From: Aldrovandia affinis
Taxonomy: Eukaryota > Chordata > Actinopteri > Notacanthiformes > Halosauridae
Direction of reading: 5' to 3'
NCBI GenBank assembly: GCA_029706075.1
Contig: JAINUG010000387.1
Location: 375,001-439,000, forward strand
DNA: 64,000 nt
A program made the translations under genes and the position numbers. Shown here piece by piece: positions 11,001 to 31,400 of this stretch (positions are counted from its first letter, which is position 1; each line of letters opens with the position of its first letter). The notes under the pieces were generated by a model. That model was not told the DNA's origin and did not search any database. It saw only the letters and a program-made list of their open reading frames with translations.

Positions 11001-13724
11001 GTGGGAGCTGTGGAAGGGGAGGGGCAAACAGGAGCATGCCCTGGATCAGGCCTTCGCTGCCCAGTGCATCAGCTACACTCGCCCGAACTCTGACCTCTCA
11101 CACCAGGCCTCTGAGGATGTCAAGCCTGTCCCAGACCGACCTCTGACCTCCACCTGTGTGCCATCCATACTTTTCATTGCATTTGAGGAAATTAAAGACC
11201 TCATAATGTCCTCTGACATGTGCTGCTTTGCCCTCTCCAACTACCTGGATACATTGTACACCTCATTCTTGCTAGACCATGTGGTAGATACCAGTCCTGA
11301 GCTTTATCTGCAACACCTATCAAGGGCAGTGTCCATTCGAGAGCGACGAGCCAACATGGAGGGTTTTGACCTGACTGAAGTCATTCAAGAGGCCCAACGG
11401 GAACTCGCTGCCACACACAGACCTTCGCAGTTCAGGCCATGTGGAATTACTCTGACGCAAGCTGTGCACACCCTGCTGACAGTTTGTCAGGTCTGGGGGA
11501 AGAGAGGGCTGCTGAATATCCCCAAAAGCGATGGCTCTAGTATTCATGCTTTCAGTCTGAACCAGAGTCTGCATCGTGTGATCAGGGCCATGGAGGAATG
11601 GGAGGGGTCTGGGACTCTGACTGAAGGAGAGAGGCAGGACACCAATGAACTGAGATGTACTTTGAAGAACTTGGAGTTGCTTTCTCTTCCTTGTCTGGAG
11701 TGTAGCCCTGTGGAAATGACCCGTGTTGCCGTAGCCATAATTGACCAGCGTCTTGAGAGATATCAAGAACTCGCTTACATATTTGCATCTGAAACAAACT
11801 GGGCTGTATATGGGAACGAGTGGATTAGCTGCCTGGAGAGGAATAAAGATGCCTTTCAGCACAAAGATCTTGTTCTGAAATTGGTGTCCATCCTTATGGC
11901 GAAATGCCAATCTGACACTGATATTATGCAGTGCAAAAAACTAAAGGAAGTCATTTTGGATATCTTCTCTGAACTTCCTCTACCAGGCAAGAATGAGGCA
12001 CTGGCTGCAATGCTCGATTCCTGGGGCAAGAGGGGCATGAATCGGTCTCTGCCCCACCCTCTGTCCGAGGGCTTTAGTGAGGAGCTTAACCTATCCTTCA
12101 ACAGCATTATTCAGAGCCAAGCTAAATCCAGCCTCGGCCTTGCGGTGTCTGCTGTGGCCCGCGTTGCCTTCCAGGATCCCGAAGCTACCTTGCACCGGTG
12201 CTGTCACATGGCCGTGATGAATCTGGGAGCTGAAGGTTTCTTGGCTCAAATCCTCCAGCAGCTTCCAGGGTTAATTTCTCACCAATCCTGTGGCTCGGAG
12301 GGGAGGACGGGGCGGGGGGGAGCTTGTTGTGCAGCTCTCTGCAGGAAGCTGTTTGGGGCAAGCTGTCCACACCCCAAGAGGAGAAGCGCTTCCTGGATTT
12401 CCTCGCCACCTTAATGAATTTGAATAGAGCAGCAGAGTCCAAAGAGGAAGGTGTGAGTGTGTTGCTCCCTGAAAAAGTGGTCAGTACCTTTGTCTTGCCT
12501 TGCCTCTCCTCCTCCTCCCCTCACACCTGCAGCTTGGAACTGTGTCTACAGGTGCTTCTGTCTGCTCTGAAGCAGGACTCCAACAGTGACTCTGCACATT
12601 GGGTGATGAGCTGTTCGCCCTTCCCCCTTATTTATGCTCTCTGCCATCTCCTGAATGACAGCTACAGGTGTTGGGAGGAGCCTGCAGAGGGTACTTGTTA
12701 TGTATCGATGGAGTCAAAGGAGCTGCTCATCTCTGCTCTGACAGCGCTTGGGGAGGTGGTTGGCAGGGAAGTAGCGGCGGCTCCTAGCGTCTGGTCTCGC
12801 GCTCTCTTCTGGCTCCACAGTAAACTGGAGGCACTGGACTGGACTGTGTACTTTCGTCTGAAATCTGTCTTAGGAGGACACTTTAAAAATGAAGTTCCAT
12901 CTTCCCTGCTTGCCGTGTGTGACCTGTCGGACCATCAGTGGATCGGGCGGAAGTTGTCCCAGTACGGACAGGGCACAGGATTGCTGGCCTGGACCGAGTG
13001 CTGCTGCATCCCTGAGCTTCGGGAGACGATGCTGAGCAACCTGGCTCTAGACCAGCGCCTCGCAGAGCATGTCACCATGTTCAGCAAAGGCCTCTTGGTG
13101 GCGGTGGCGCAGACCTTGCCCTGGTGCACCACCGGGGAGTGGGCCAGCTTGCTCTGCATGTTACGAGAGCTGCTGGCGTCAGGCCGGCTCCATGTGCCTT
13201 ACTCCTTGGAGTATGTCGAGTTCCTTCCGTTGCTTGATCTCCGGCCGTTTGCCGGTGAGCTGCGCTTGTCCGTGCTGCTGCTGCGGATCTTTCAGCTGCT
13301 CTGCGGTGCCAGCTGTGCGGACTGGCTGCCCGCCAGGGGCTGGATGCACGTGGGCCACCTGTACGCCTGCGCCATCCGGGAGACCGTTGCGGTGTTGAAA
13401 GGCAAGCTGCCCGTCCAGCCCTCCGCCGTTCCCAAAAGCCCGAACGCAGACGGTTCGGTTGCTGGCCAGGAGGGCCTGTTTGTTCTCGCCCAGCTCTTCT
13501 GCCACGTGCTGCATGTTCAGGTGATGCTTCCGGCCCGCGCCGAGCCCCTGTTCCTGTGCGCTCTGGAGATTCTGACATTTTACGAGTCCTTCCTGGCGGC
13601 ACATCCCGACAGCAGCTCCGCCCTCGAGCGCAAGAACACCAGGCACTTCCTCACCACCATCACGGACAACCTGGTGTGCGCTGAGATGAAGGCTGCGCTG
13701 CATCAAAAGATCGCTCAGCTGTGA
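8002..13724 (+). CDS. gemin4: Gem-associated protein 4 (GEMIN4), two coding exons, one frameshift
   Basis: GEMIN4 is a core component of the SMN complex, which loads Sm proteins on snRNAs in the cytoplasm and is found in nuclear Gems. Coding exon 1 is only ATG GAG TCA G (8002-8011) followed by gtaagg. Exon 2 starts at 10520 after atttttcag; the split codon G|AG gives Glu and the protein opens MESESWLSCEK. Family hallmarks follow in order: GGFLLAEKL, INHTMLFELVKSMGF, YIFASETNWAVYGNEWISCL, PQEEKRFLDFL, GTGLLAWTECC, MFSKGLLVAVAQTLPWC, LHVPYSLEYVEFLPLLDLRP. The frame shifts by one base in the G7 run at 12314-12320: upstream coding uses one frame to about 12313, downstream another to the TGA at 13722-13724. 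Adding one base gives exactly 1071 codons, close to the human length of about 1058. An AATAAA lies at 13774-13779. The gene is convergent with TLCD3A, as in human 17p13.3. Confidence 0.93.
8620..10070 (-). mobile_element. Tc1-like transposon fragment, split by a SINE
   Basis: Two blocks, 8620-8764 and 9710-10070, are adjacent parts of a fish Tc1-like element in reverse orientation (caatgaaggaaacaccca, ggaactcttggagggatgc; then tggaaaacgctgtctcagg, aggttgaggtcttgtgact, ttggtgtttaccttgccctc). They are separated by the SINE with the expanded head; the shared atgagaaag is its target duplication. No intact transposase remains. It lies in GEMIN4 intron 1. Confidence 0.7.
8765..9709 (+). mobile_element. 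SINE (family A) whose 29-bp head is tandemly multiplied
   Basis: A single complete SINE body (gtgctaacaatgcttagg, ttgattcccactgggacc, L2-type tail) is preceded by roughly 20 tandem copies of a 29-bp unit beginning gtggttctgtgtggctcag. The unit is identical in extent to the first 29 nt of the unexpanded copy at 18.54 kb and contains its A-box-like segment. A LINE-tail fragment (tttctggttaaataaaggt) interrupts the array near 8800-8960. The whole is flanked by atgagaaag at 8756-8764 and 9710-9718, a target duplication showing that everything between is one insertion site. It lies in GEMIN4 intron 1. Confidence 0.85.
10284..10480 (+). mobile_element. SINE (family B), decayed
   Basis: The head gcagtgtggtgtaatggtta is followed by a rearranged stretch, then ggttcaatccccaggtgg, the middle block and a damaged L2-type tail. 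It sits 40 bp upstream of the GEMIN4 exon 2 acceptor. Confidence 0.7.
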
Positions 13725-13773
13725 GAGTCACCTGTTCAACCCATGAACTTGAACTTATAAAAAAAACTATCTG

Positions 13774-13779
13774 AATAAA
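13774..13779 (+). terminator. GEMIN4 polyadenylation signal
   Basis: AATAAA lies 50 bp after the GEMIN4 stop codon, in ctgaataaaattg. No other canonical signal occurs between it and the stop. Confidence 0.6.
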
Positions 13780-13937
13780 ATTGAATTCTAACCGTTTTCC
13801 TTACGTTAAATCATTTGTTATACATGTTAGTTTGATTAAACAAGACTGGCGGTATGTTTATTTGTTTGGAATGTTTAGGTTATACCCAGATTTGTGACAC
13901 TAGCTTGTGCCGCTCTGAACAATTCTTCCATCGGAAG

Positions 13938-14165
13938 CGGCAGTGTAGTGTAATGGTGAGGGAGCTGGGCTTGTAATTTGGAGGTTGCTGGTTCGATTCC
14001 CAGGTGGGACACTGCTCTTGTACCCTTGAGCTAAAGGTACTTAACCTGAATTGCTTCAGTAAGATATCCAGCTGTATAAATGGATTGTATGTAAAGAAAT
14101 GTAAACTGTGTAAGTCTATCTGGATAAGAGCGTCTGCTAAATGCTTAAAAATGTAAAATATTAAA
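13938..14165 (+). mobile_element. SINE (family B), full length
   Basis: Head cggcagtgtagtgtaatggt, B-box-like ggttcgattcccaggtggg, middle block and L2-type tail gataagagcgtctgctaaat are all present in order. It lies just downstream of GEMIN4. Confidence 0.8.
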
Positions 14166-14169
14166 ATAA

Positions 14170-15350
14170 AAATGTTGCCCATCGGATTGCTCCTCCTGTT
14201 GAGGCACTGTTCTAGTGTTTGGATGGGCCCCACAGTCTGGTATCATAGCCATAGTGCCAACTAGCTGGCTGGCTGGCAGCCACACAGGGCAGCACAATTA
14301 GCAGTAGTACTGAAGGAGGGATTTTTAGTTGGTTGAATGTCGATGTCTCATCAGCCACCAGTGACATCTGCCTACACAAGTATCCTCTTCAGACTCTATC
14401 TGTCCGGTAAACTGCAGAGTGAAAACAGAGTAGTGGTAGTTGTCTGCACTCTCCCAGATTGGCAGAGGGGGTTGCATCGGTGGGCTTACCTTTAATAACA
14501 CAAATTGGGTATACCAAAGCGAGAGAAAATGGAGGGGCAAAGTTAAAATAAGTTAAAATATTGCCCTTCCAGTGACGAGACAAATAATTGGTTGAATTGG
14601 TTTAATTTTCTTTAGGCACCCGTAGTGTTAAATCGCAACATTCTCTTTCTCTTGTTTGCTACAGGAAGGATATTCTAACAAACTCCTGAAGAGTGCACTC
14701 CAAACAAAACACATTATTCTCATAAAATCAGATCTATCCAAATTATCCAAAATAAAATGTATAAATTGTGCAGCCAATCCTTGATGAATTCTCAAATCGA
14801 TGGATGCATTTCAATAGAACAAAATCCATCAGGGAAATGTATGTTTTTCCCCCCCCAAAAAAACCCTGCATTTACTTGAAGTTTGAACAGGCAATATTCT
14901 TCCACTGAGCACATGCTCAACCCCATTTCTGTCTTTACTATTTTTTATTTCCCCCATTGGTCCTTTCTTCAGAAATATACCAATAACTTCACAACCTCCA
15001 TTCTACTCCCATTCCCAAGACTTTCCTCAAAATTCAGTTAAATTGGCATTGCATCATAACTCCACTATCTACGAGCTCAGATACCAAGGACGGAAATGTT
15101 CTAACGTTGACATAATGAGGAGGTGCCCGTTGCAATGTAATAGTCTACTGTGGTATTTGTATTATGAATTTGGCAGTTGGACTGTTTTTACATCTGAGAT
15201 TTCCAGTGCTTGCTCAAGAGTGTGTCAGTGAGTTTTTACAAGGGGCTGGACACTTACCAAGAGATCTAACATGTTTAAATAGAAATGACAGCAATGAAAT
15301 ATTCACCCTCAGATTTTGATGTCTGTCCAGAAGACTCAAAAATGTTTTCC
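14170..15350. other. GEMIN4/TLCD3A convergent intergenic region
   Basis: No conserved coding segment or named repeat was recognised. It presumably contains the far 3' ends of both convergent transcripts. Confidence 0.35.
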
Positions 15351-15730
15351 TGATTTTATTGTATTTTTTTAATAAAAGGGTTGGAAGTCATGTGAGCCAG
15401 AGAGAAACACTTTTTATTTGTTTTATCAATTTATTTGATATTTGTGTACATTGTTTTTATACATTGTCATTGTATTCCACTTTGAGGCACTTTGGGCTGT
15501 TTGTTTCTCTGTGTGAAAGGTGTAAATAAATTAACTAGTAATAATGGGGCCAAACAATCTCTGATTAAACTCAAAAGCAGGTGAATGTTCCGACTTGTGT
15601 GGTTGTGTGGCCGCCGCTCAGACGCATTGGTCGAGGAGGTGATTTGCAGTTCTGTCCAGCGGATCACCCAGCAGTTTAACAGAATATATTTACAGTTCCA
15701 GTAATACTTGTCACAGTTGGGAGGGATCAA

Positions 15731-23762
<8,032 letters not shown>

Positions 23763-23995
23763 TGCGCTTGTCTTTACGTGTTTCCCGTTTTCAAGCTAGC
23801 TACTTGGATATTGTGGTTCGGAATAGACGTACATTTATGGCTTGTGTGAATGGGAGCACTGGGCGCCACTGACTATATGGTGACCAGGGTCACCAGTGTC
23901 CTGCCTCGGGAGCTAATGTAGCTTTGTGCGTGGCTGCACGAGTGTCACCCTACCCAGCAGCGCTGTGGTTATGACACCAGAGCTCCCACTAGTGC

Positions 23996-24270
23996 CAGGG
24001 GTCGGCAACCTTTACTATCAAAAGAGCCATTTTTGGCCCCTCTCCCACTACATAACATTTATCTGGAGCCGCAACACCTATTTGACCCTTAAAATGAAGA
24101 TGACACAGTGTATACAGTTTTATAGTTATACTATATATACAGAGGGATTGGAATTTATTCAAAAGCTTATTTCTATTATGTTTGACAAAAGTTATCAAGT
24201 TTTTAAGGCAAAAGGAGGTCATACAAGATACTAATTCCAATTTGTTTGTCCATAATATCATGGAAAAATC
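23996..24270. mobile_element. hAT-like element fragment
   Basis: The sequence caggggtcggcaacctttac, followed by aaaagagccatttttggcc, is a familiar end of nonautonomous hAT elements in vertebrates. I could not find the matching opposite end or a target duplication. Confidence 0.45.
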
Positions 24271-24419
24271 ACTAAAAATACTAAAAAAAACATTATAGGA
24301 ACTAAAATAGGAAATAAAATATGTGTATGTGTAAATATGTGCGTTTTTGTCACCCACTGTAAAAGAACTATAGTTTGTTGCATTTGTGAAATTATAGAAC
24401 AACAAAAAGAAAACTGTTG

Positions 24420-25163
<744 letters not shown>

Positions 25164-25578
25164 ACGAGCACACTCAGACACCACACACCACATATAGCCT
25201 ACACCCATAGTGTATATCTATTGTATCTACACATTCAAAGAATAAAGAAACCAAAAAAGAAACCAATTCAAAAGAAGCCAATCTTTTCCACAAACATACA
25301 AACTAATGTATTTTGCTGACACATTTGGGAGTGCATGTACTGTTTGCTACGTAGGCCTAATGAAACCAGATTTAATGTAGTTGTGTGCTACATTTTTATG
25401 AAATGTACAGTGTGTAGTCTACATAACTCCCAGTAAAGTGTTTTGTTATTTATTTAAGTCTAAATCTTTTCTTGAGAAATATGTACCCTACATTAATGGA
25501 CAAGGGAATGTTTATCTGTTTCAAATTTAAATCCACCTTTGATTTTAGAGTGAAAATATCATCCTGATAATGACTTCC

Positions 25579-26531
25579 TGTTACGTTCTGAGTGTCTGTT
25601 CGGTTTGTTTTTGTACTTTGTTTATTTATCTTTCTTCGAGTCGTGTTTCATTCACGTTCTGTTCCCCGTCTGTTGTTGTTCCGGTTCTAGATCCACTCCT
25701 TGTCTTTGTCATTTGCACTTCGGGAAATGTTTAGGTTTTTCCGTCTTCGTTTCTAATCTCGTTTTTCTTCCTTCTTACTTTCTATATTACACTTTGTATA
25801 TATTAGTTAGATGTATATAGTACTAACCAACTAATCTACTAACGTTAGGGATTTAGATTAAGTTACTAACACTACTAATCACTAATTATCTCACACTTTA
25901 ACTATTTTATCATTCTCTCTAGATTGCCCTATCCCTGTACGCTTCTCACGTTTTCACTTCAGTCGCACGCAGATTCTCTTTGCATTCCTCCCATTCTAAC
26001 TATGCACGTGTCTGCCTGTTCTTCCAGGTCGTTTATTGTCTATATGTTTGTATGATTCCCAGTCCGTGTCTTTCGTTTCCCCTCGTTATTCTATTAGCGA
26101 ATCCCAGAGTTATTAGATTAACGATTCCCATTGTTTACACCTGTGTTCCTACCTCTCTCCTCCCAGTCACACCTGATTCCCGTTGTGTTTCCTGTCTCTG
26201 CCTGTATATATGTTCAGTGTTTACGTTTTCTCTTTGTCAATACGTTGATTCTTTATTCCCTGAGCCTACCCTTCTTACAGCCAGAGTTTATTGCATTCCT
26301 TCCGAGACACCCCTTCTGTTGACTACCCCGAGCCTGCCTAGCGATTCTGTTTTGTTTGCCTATCTGCCTACCTGTTATTGACCTTTTGGACTGCCTGTTT
26401 TTTTACTTCTCTCTGCCTCGCGTTTTTGTACCTTCGAGATTCTGATTCCTGGTTTTGACCCCTGCTTCCCAATAAACAACTCTTTTGCCTTAGTCCTGAT
26501 CTGCGTCTGGGTCCTTGTCCGGTTCCTAACA
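25579..26531 (+). mobile_element. Solo LTR of a retrotransposon
   Basis: The segment starts tgttacgttctgagtgtctg and ends gtccggttcctaaca (TG...CA), and is flanked by cttcc at 25574-25578 and 26532-26536, a 5-bp target duplication. A poly-A signal, AATAAA, lies near the end (gcttcccaataaacaactc). No internal region, primer-binding site or second LTR flanks it, so it is a 953-bp solo LTR left by recombination. A Ty3/gypsy-like origin is a guess from the 5-bp duplication and pyrimidine-rich style; no coding remains to test it. Confidence 0.8.
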
Positions 26532-26539
26532 CTTCCATC

Positions 26540-27240
26540 TTGACTCTTGTATATTTTTATTGATAAAGCACACAGGATTCTCCTTTGTCTTCCTTTTTAG
26601 TTTTTTAATCTGAACTGTATACAGGACCTTTCTAGAGATACCTGGCTAATGAAACTGCACGTCATCTGATTAAATTCTCTGTCATCTAATTTCTAATCAA
26701 TACCAGATCACATTGTATTACACCAGATTACAGTAATCCACCCAACACTGGTAGTTTACTGTGGCGTTCCAGGTAATTATAAAACTATATTTTGTAGCTC
26801 ACTTGTAGCTTTACACACACACACAACAAGTTTAATTGAGGTTCAATTGTTGAGTTCCAAACCATCCAACCTTTTTTTGATTTTATATTTGTTAATTTTA
26901 AGGATTTTTGGAGAAATCAATTGATCCACCTTAACAAATCCTGGTTGATATACAAGAAACTAGGCAAACTCATTTGTTTGAGGAGATTCTTGAAGGATTC
27001 CCACAGTTACAGGTAAGTTACAGTAATTTAGTCATTTGGTAGATCCTAATATATCACAATTTCCAGTCTGCATAAAGTTCTTGCTCTGTCCAATCTATCT
27101 GGTAACATGGTAGATAGCTATCAAACAGTATACCTCAGTTACTGGAAAGCTAGCTAGCTATTAATTACACCTGAAGCATGGCTAGATAGGCAAATAATAA
27201 ACCAGGCAGCGGAGTAACGCTAGGTAGCCAGAACTGTATG
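26540..27240. other. No gene recognised
   Basis: AT-rich, apparently single-copy sequence between the solo LTR and a LINE fragment. Confidence 0.35.
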
Positions 27241-27244
27241 AATG

Positions 27245-27625
27245 AAACAGGTTTCTGCTTATTTCTGTATTTTGTTTAAATCATCTTGGGTTACCTTTGT
27301 AAATTCCAAACTGTTAAACCCTCGAGTTTTTGTATAATCTGCAAATGTAACAACTTTGCTACTAACATCCCTATCAATGTCATTAATGTAAATAAGAAGA
27401 GCAGAGGTCACAATACTGATCCCTGTGGCCGCTCCTGTAACTCCCACAGTTTTTATTTTCACAATGAGTCTCTCATATGGGACTTTGTCAAACGTTTTTT
27501 CTGGAGATGTAAATCAATAATAGCATAAGCCCGGTTTGAATCAAAACGCTTTGCAGCTTCGTCAAAGAGGGCTAGGAGTCATGACCTCCAACCCTGCAAA
27601 AAGTCATATTGGCTAATGTTTGTAG
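27245..27625 (-). mobile_element. CR1-like LINE reverse-transcriptase fragment
   Basis: On the minus strand SALLIYINDID, then VVTFADYTKT, match the segment around the catalytic YADD of CR1-like reverse transcriptases, with the motif degraded to FADY. It resembles the better-preserved copy at 52.6-54.4 kb. Several frame breaks are present. Confidence 0.65.
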
Positions 27626-28369
27626 GGTTTATTGTGTGGCTGTGCGACCGTGTATCCACATTCTGTGTGTTTACATGAGGTCAGAAGGTACACAAGTTAC
27701 GTTTTGTAAAAGTAATTTTGTAAGGACTGAGAGAGGGAGACCTCTCAACCTGCCAACCCAGTATTTCCCAATACTTTACATTGGGACATTTTTTTACTGT
27801 CCTACCTCCACTAGGGGCAGTAGACTTACAATGCTTCAGTGCTGAACCTCTCTGGTCTCGTGAACATAATATTTATATCTATGCTCGTGATCATATTTGT
27901 CTAGGTGACAACAAGGAAACACGGCGATACACTGGCTTTTAAACACAAAAGAGTTTAATTTCACTGAGGAAATGCTGTAGTTGCAATTAATACAACACCC
28001 GGCTAGAAAGCTAGAAAACGTTAGCCAAGGTAACGTTAGTTACAATTGTGTTCTTGTCTGTTTGATAGATAATGTTAGCGAATGTTAGTGTCACTTGTGT
28101 TTTGTGAGAGTGAAGTCTGTCTCTCGGTCGTTAGCATTAGGGATTTTTCTTGATTGGATAAGCTTGTAAAGAACGTATTTTGGTGATTTTATGATGAACT
28201 CGTTTTACTGAAATATACACGATCACATTCTTGTATATGTTTTAATAGTTAGTAGCTAACGTTACGTTAATGTATTTATGCTAGCCCTTCATGTTTAATC
28301 AACATGATTATTTGCATTTAACGTTGGCTAAGTCATTATTTTAGTGGCAGAACGGAATGTGCCTACTGT

Positions 28370-28381
28370 ATGATTGGCTAA
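28370..28381. promoter_or_regulatory. Inverted CCAAT motif upstream of TMEM199
   Basis: The sequence tgattggctaat lies about 20 bp upstream of the TMEM199 start codon and matches an inverted CCAAT box (NF-Y type). Function is inferred from position only. Confidence 0.3.
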
Positions 28382-28401
28382 TATCAACATTTTCCAGAAA
28401 A

Positions 28402-31400
28402 ATGGCATCCTCGTTTGTGATTGGGTGCACATTTCGAGAAAGGATGAAGGACTTGATGGATGAGGACACTTCGTTTCCCTCGGATCTGAAAGAAGAAGTG
28501 GAGATGATTCTGGGAAAGGATGAACCATCGGTCCTGTCTTTCACAACTGCAAGGAAGTTACAAAAATATCTCAAACACAGCGGTATGAGGCTGGAACATA
28601 CTGACGATTTTATGAACCTAATTATAATCGCTATTTTTGAACGAAGTGAACCTGATGGCAATTGCATTTCTGTTTCAGAATACCCTGTCTACCTTCATCA
28701 GCTGTTGGAAGACAGTTCGGTATACCTGCCTCAGGTTGAAAAGCCCCCAAGAGTAAGTATGGCAGTATCCTCTTCGATTATTTTGTAGGAAATTAATATT
28801 CTGATATGTTAAACTTGGTAATTTAACTCCTTGTATCCCCTTGATGGCAGAATCCCCAGCTGGTAGCTCGTCTGGAGAGGATTAAAGCAAAACTGGCTAA
28901 CGAAGAATATATGAGGATAACAAGAAATGTAAACTCTCAGGTAAACACAACCTGCGCCTTTTACAATAAGTGCCAACTTGTGGAAAATTGTTCACTTAAA
29001 AGAGGAAATTAAACTTTGCAGTGTAGGTAGAGCGTGGTTCTGTGTGGCTCAGTAGGTAGAGCGTGGTTCTGTGTGTCTCAGTAGGTAGAGTGTGGTTTCT
29101 GTGTGTCTCAGTAGGTAGGCGTGGTTCTGTGTGTCTCAGTAGGTAGAGCGTGGTTCTGTGTGGCTCACTAGGTAGAGCGTGGTTCTGTGTGTCTCAGTAG
29201 GTAGAGTGTGGTTCTGTGTGTCTCAGTAGGTAGAGCATGGTTCTGTGTGTCTCAGTATGTAGAGTGTGGTTCTGTGTGTCTCAGTAGGTAGAGCATGGTT
29301 CTGTGTGGCTCAGTAGGTAGAGCGTGGTTCTGTGTGGCTCAGTAGGTAGAGTGTGGTTCTGTGTGTCTCAGTATGTAGAGTGTGGTTCTGTGTGTCTCAG
29401 TAGGTAGAGCATGGTTCTGTGTGGCTCAGTAGGTAGAGCGTGGTTCTGTGTGGCTCAGTAGGTAGAGTGTGGTTCTGTGTGGCTCAGTAGGTAGAGCGTG
29501 GTTCTGTGTGTCTCAGTAGGTAGAGTGTGGTTCTGTGTGTCTCAGTAGGTAGAGCGTGGTTCTGTGTGTCTCAGTAGGTAGAGTGTGGTTCTGTGTGGCT
29601 CAGTAGGTACAGCATGGTTCTGTGTGGCTCAGTAGGTAGAGTGTGGTTCTGTGTGTCTCAGTAGGTAGAGCGTGGTTCTGTGTGGCTCAGTAGGTAGAGT
29701 GTGGTTCTGTGTGGCTCAGTAGGTAGAGCGTGGTTCTGTGTGTCTCAGTAGGTAGAGTGTGGTTCTGTGTGTCTCAGTAGGTAGAGCGTGGTTCTGTGTG
29801 TCTCAGTAGGTAGAGTGTGGTTCTGTGTGTCTCAGTAGGTAGAGCGTGGTTCTGTGTGTCTCAGTAGGTAGAGCGTGGTTCTGTGTGGCTCAGTAGGTAG
29901 AGCGTGGTTCTGTGTGTCTCAGTAGGTAGAGTGTGGTTCTGTGTGTCTCAGTATGTAGAGTGTGGTTCTGTGTGTCTCAGTAGGTAGAGCGTGGTTCTGT
30001 GTGTCTCAGTAGGTAGAGTGTGGTTCTGTGTGTCTCAGTAGGTAGAGCGTGGTTCTGTGTGTCTCAGTAGGTAGAGCGTGGTTCTGTGTGGCTCACTAGG
30101 TAGAGCGTGGTTCTGTGTGTCTCAGTAGGTAGAGTGTGGTTCTGTGTGTCTCAGTAGGTAGAGCATGGTTCTGTGTGTCTCAGTATGTAGAGTGTGGTTC
30201 TGTGTGTCTCAGTAGGTAGAGCATGGTTCTGTGTGGCTCAGTAGGTAGAGCGTGGTTCTGTGTGGCTCAGTAGGTAGAGTGTGGTTCTGTGTGTCTCAGT
30301 ATGTAGAGTGTGGTTCTGTGTGTCTCAGTAGGTAGAGCATGGTTCTGTGTGGCTCAGTAGGTAGAGCGTGGTTCTGTGTGGCTCAGTAGGTAGAGTGTGG
30401 TTCTGTGTGGCTCAGTAGGTAGAGCGTGGTTCTGTGTGTCTCAGTAGGTAGAGTGTGGTTCTGTGTGTCTCAGTAGGTAGAGCGTGGTTCTGTGTGTCTC
30501 AGTAGGTAGAGTGTGGTTCTGTGTGGCTCAGTAGGTACAGCATGGTTCTGTGTGGCTCAGTAGGTAGAGTGTGGTTCTGTGTGTCTCAGTAGGTAGAGCG
30601 TGGTTCTGTGTGGCTCAGTAGGTAGAGTGTGGTTCTGTGTGGCTCAGTAGGTAGAGCGTGGTTCTGTGTGTCTCAGTAGGTAGAGTGTGGTTCTGTGTGT
30701 CTCAGTAGGTAGAGCGTGGTTCTGTGTGTCTCAGTAGGTAGAGTGTGGTTCTGTGTGTCTCAGTAGGTAGAGCGTGGTTCTGTGTGTCTCAGTAGGTAGA
30801 GCGTGGTTCTGTGTGGCTCAGTAAGTAGAGCGTGGTTCTGTGTGTCTCAGTAGGTAGAGTGTGGTTCTGTGTGGCTTAGTAGGTAGTGTGGTTCTGTGTG
30901 GCTCAGTAGGTAGAGCCTGGTTCTGTGTGGCTCAGTAGGTAGAGCCTGGCATTGGCAACGCTTAGGTTGTGGGTTCGATTCCCATTGTGGACCACATATA
31001 CTGAAAAATGTATGCATTCACTACTGTAAGCTGCTTTGGATAAAAGCGTCTGCCAAAAAGCACAAAAAACGAGCAGCACTTCAGCTGGAGTAGATCTTTA
31101 ATTTAGCCTTCTAGCTATGAAATAAAGCAGTAGTTATTTGCGCTAAGCATTGCAATATTGGGTTGCCAGGTGGCTCCTCCTGCTAATGAACTTAGTTTCA
31201 GTGTAGTGATGTGCCTTAATCAAGTCCATTCGTTTGATGTTGCATCAAATTCCATGTTTCTGCTCTCATTGCACAGGAATTGCATCGCCATGGGATAATG
31301 GCTGACTTTGGAAGAGAAGGTCGGTGTCTTTTATACGTTATAACAGTAGTGCGTTTGTGTATGTAAAAACTGAATTTATTGTTCTCTGATATCATGTACC

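Noticed and set aside
13069..13706. Long open frames overlapping GEMIN4 on both strands
   Set aside because: They are shadows in GC-rich GEMIN4 coding sequence, which matches the family in its own frame.
25605..26381. Hydrophobic open frames in the 25.6-26.4 kb region
   Set aside because: They fall wholly within a solo LTR and carry no recognisable domain.
28583..28678. Treating 28402-28788 as one TMEM199 exon
   Set aside because: The middle 96 nt have a good donor and acceptor and are absent from the vertebrate protein, and the last residues run past the exon 2 donor.
29022..30950. Regular 29-bp repeats resembling a CRISPR array
   Set aside because: There are no unique spacers, the repeats are head-to-tail, the genome is vertebrate, and the unit is the 5' end of a SINE.
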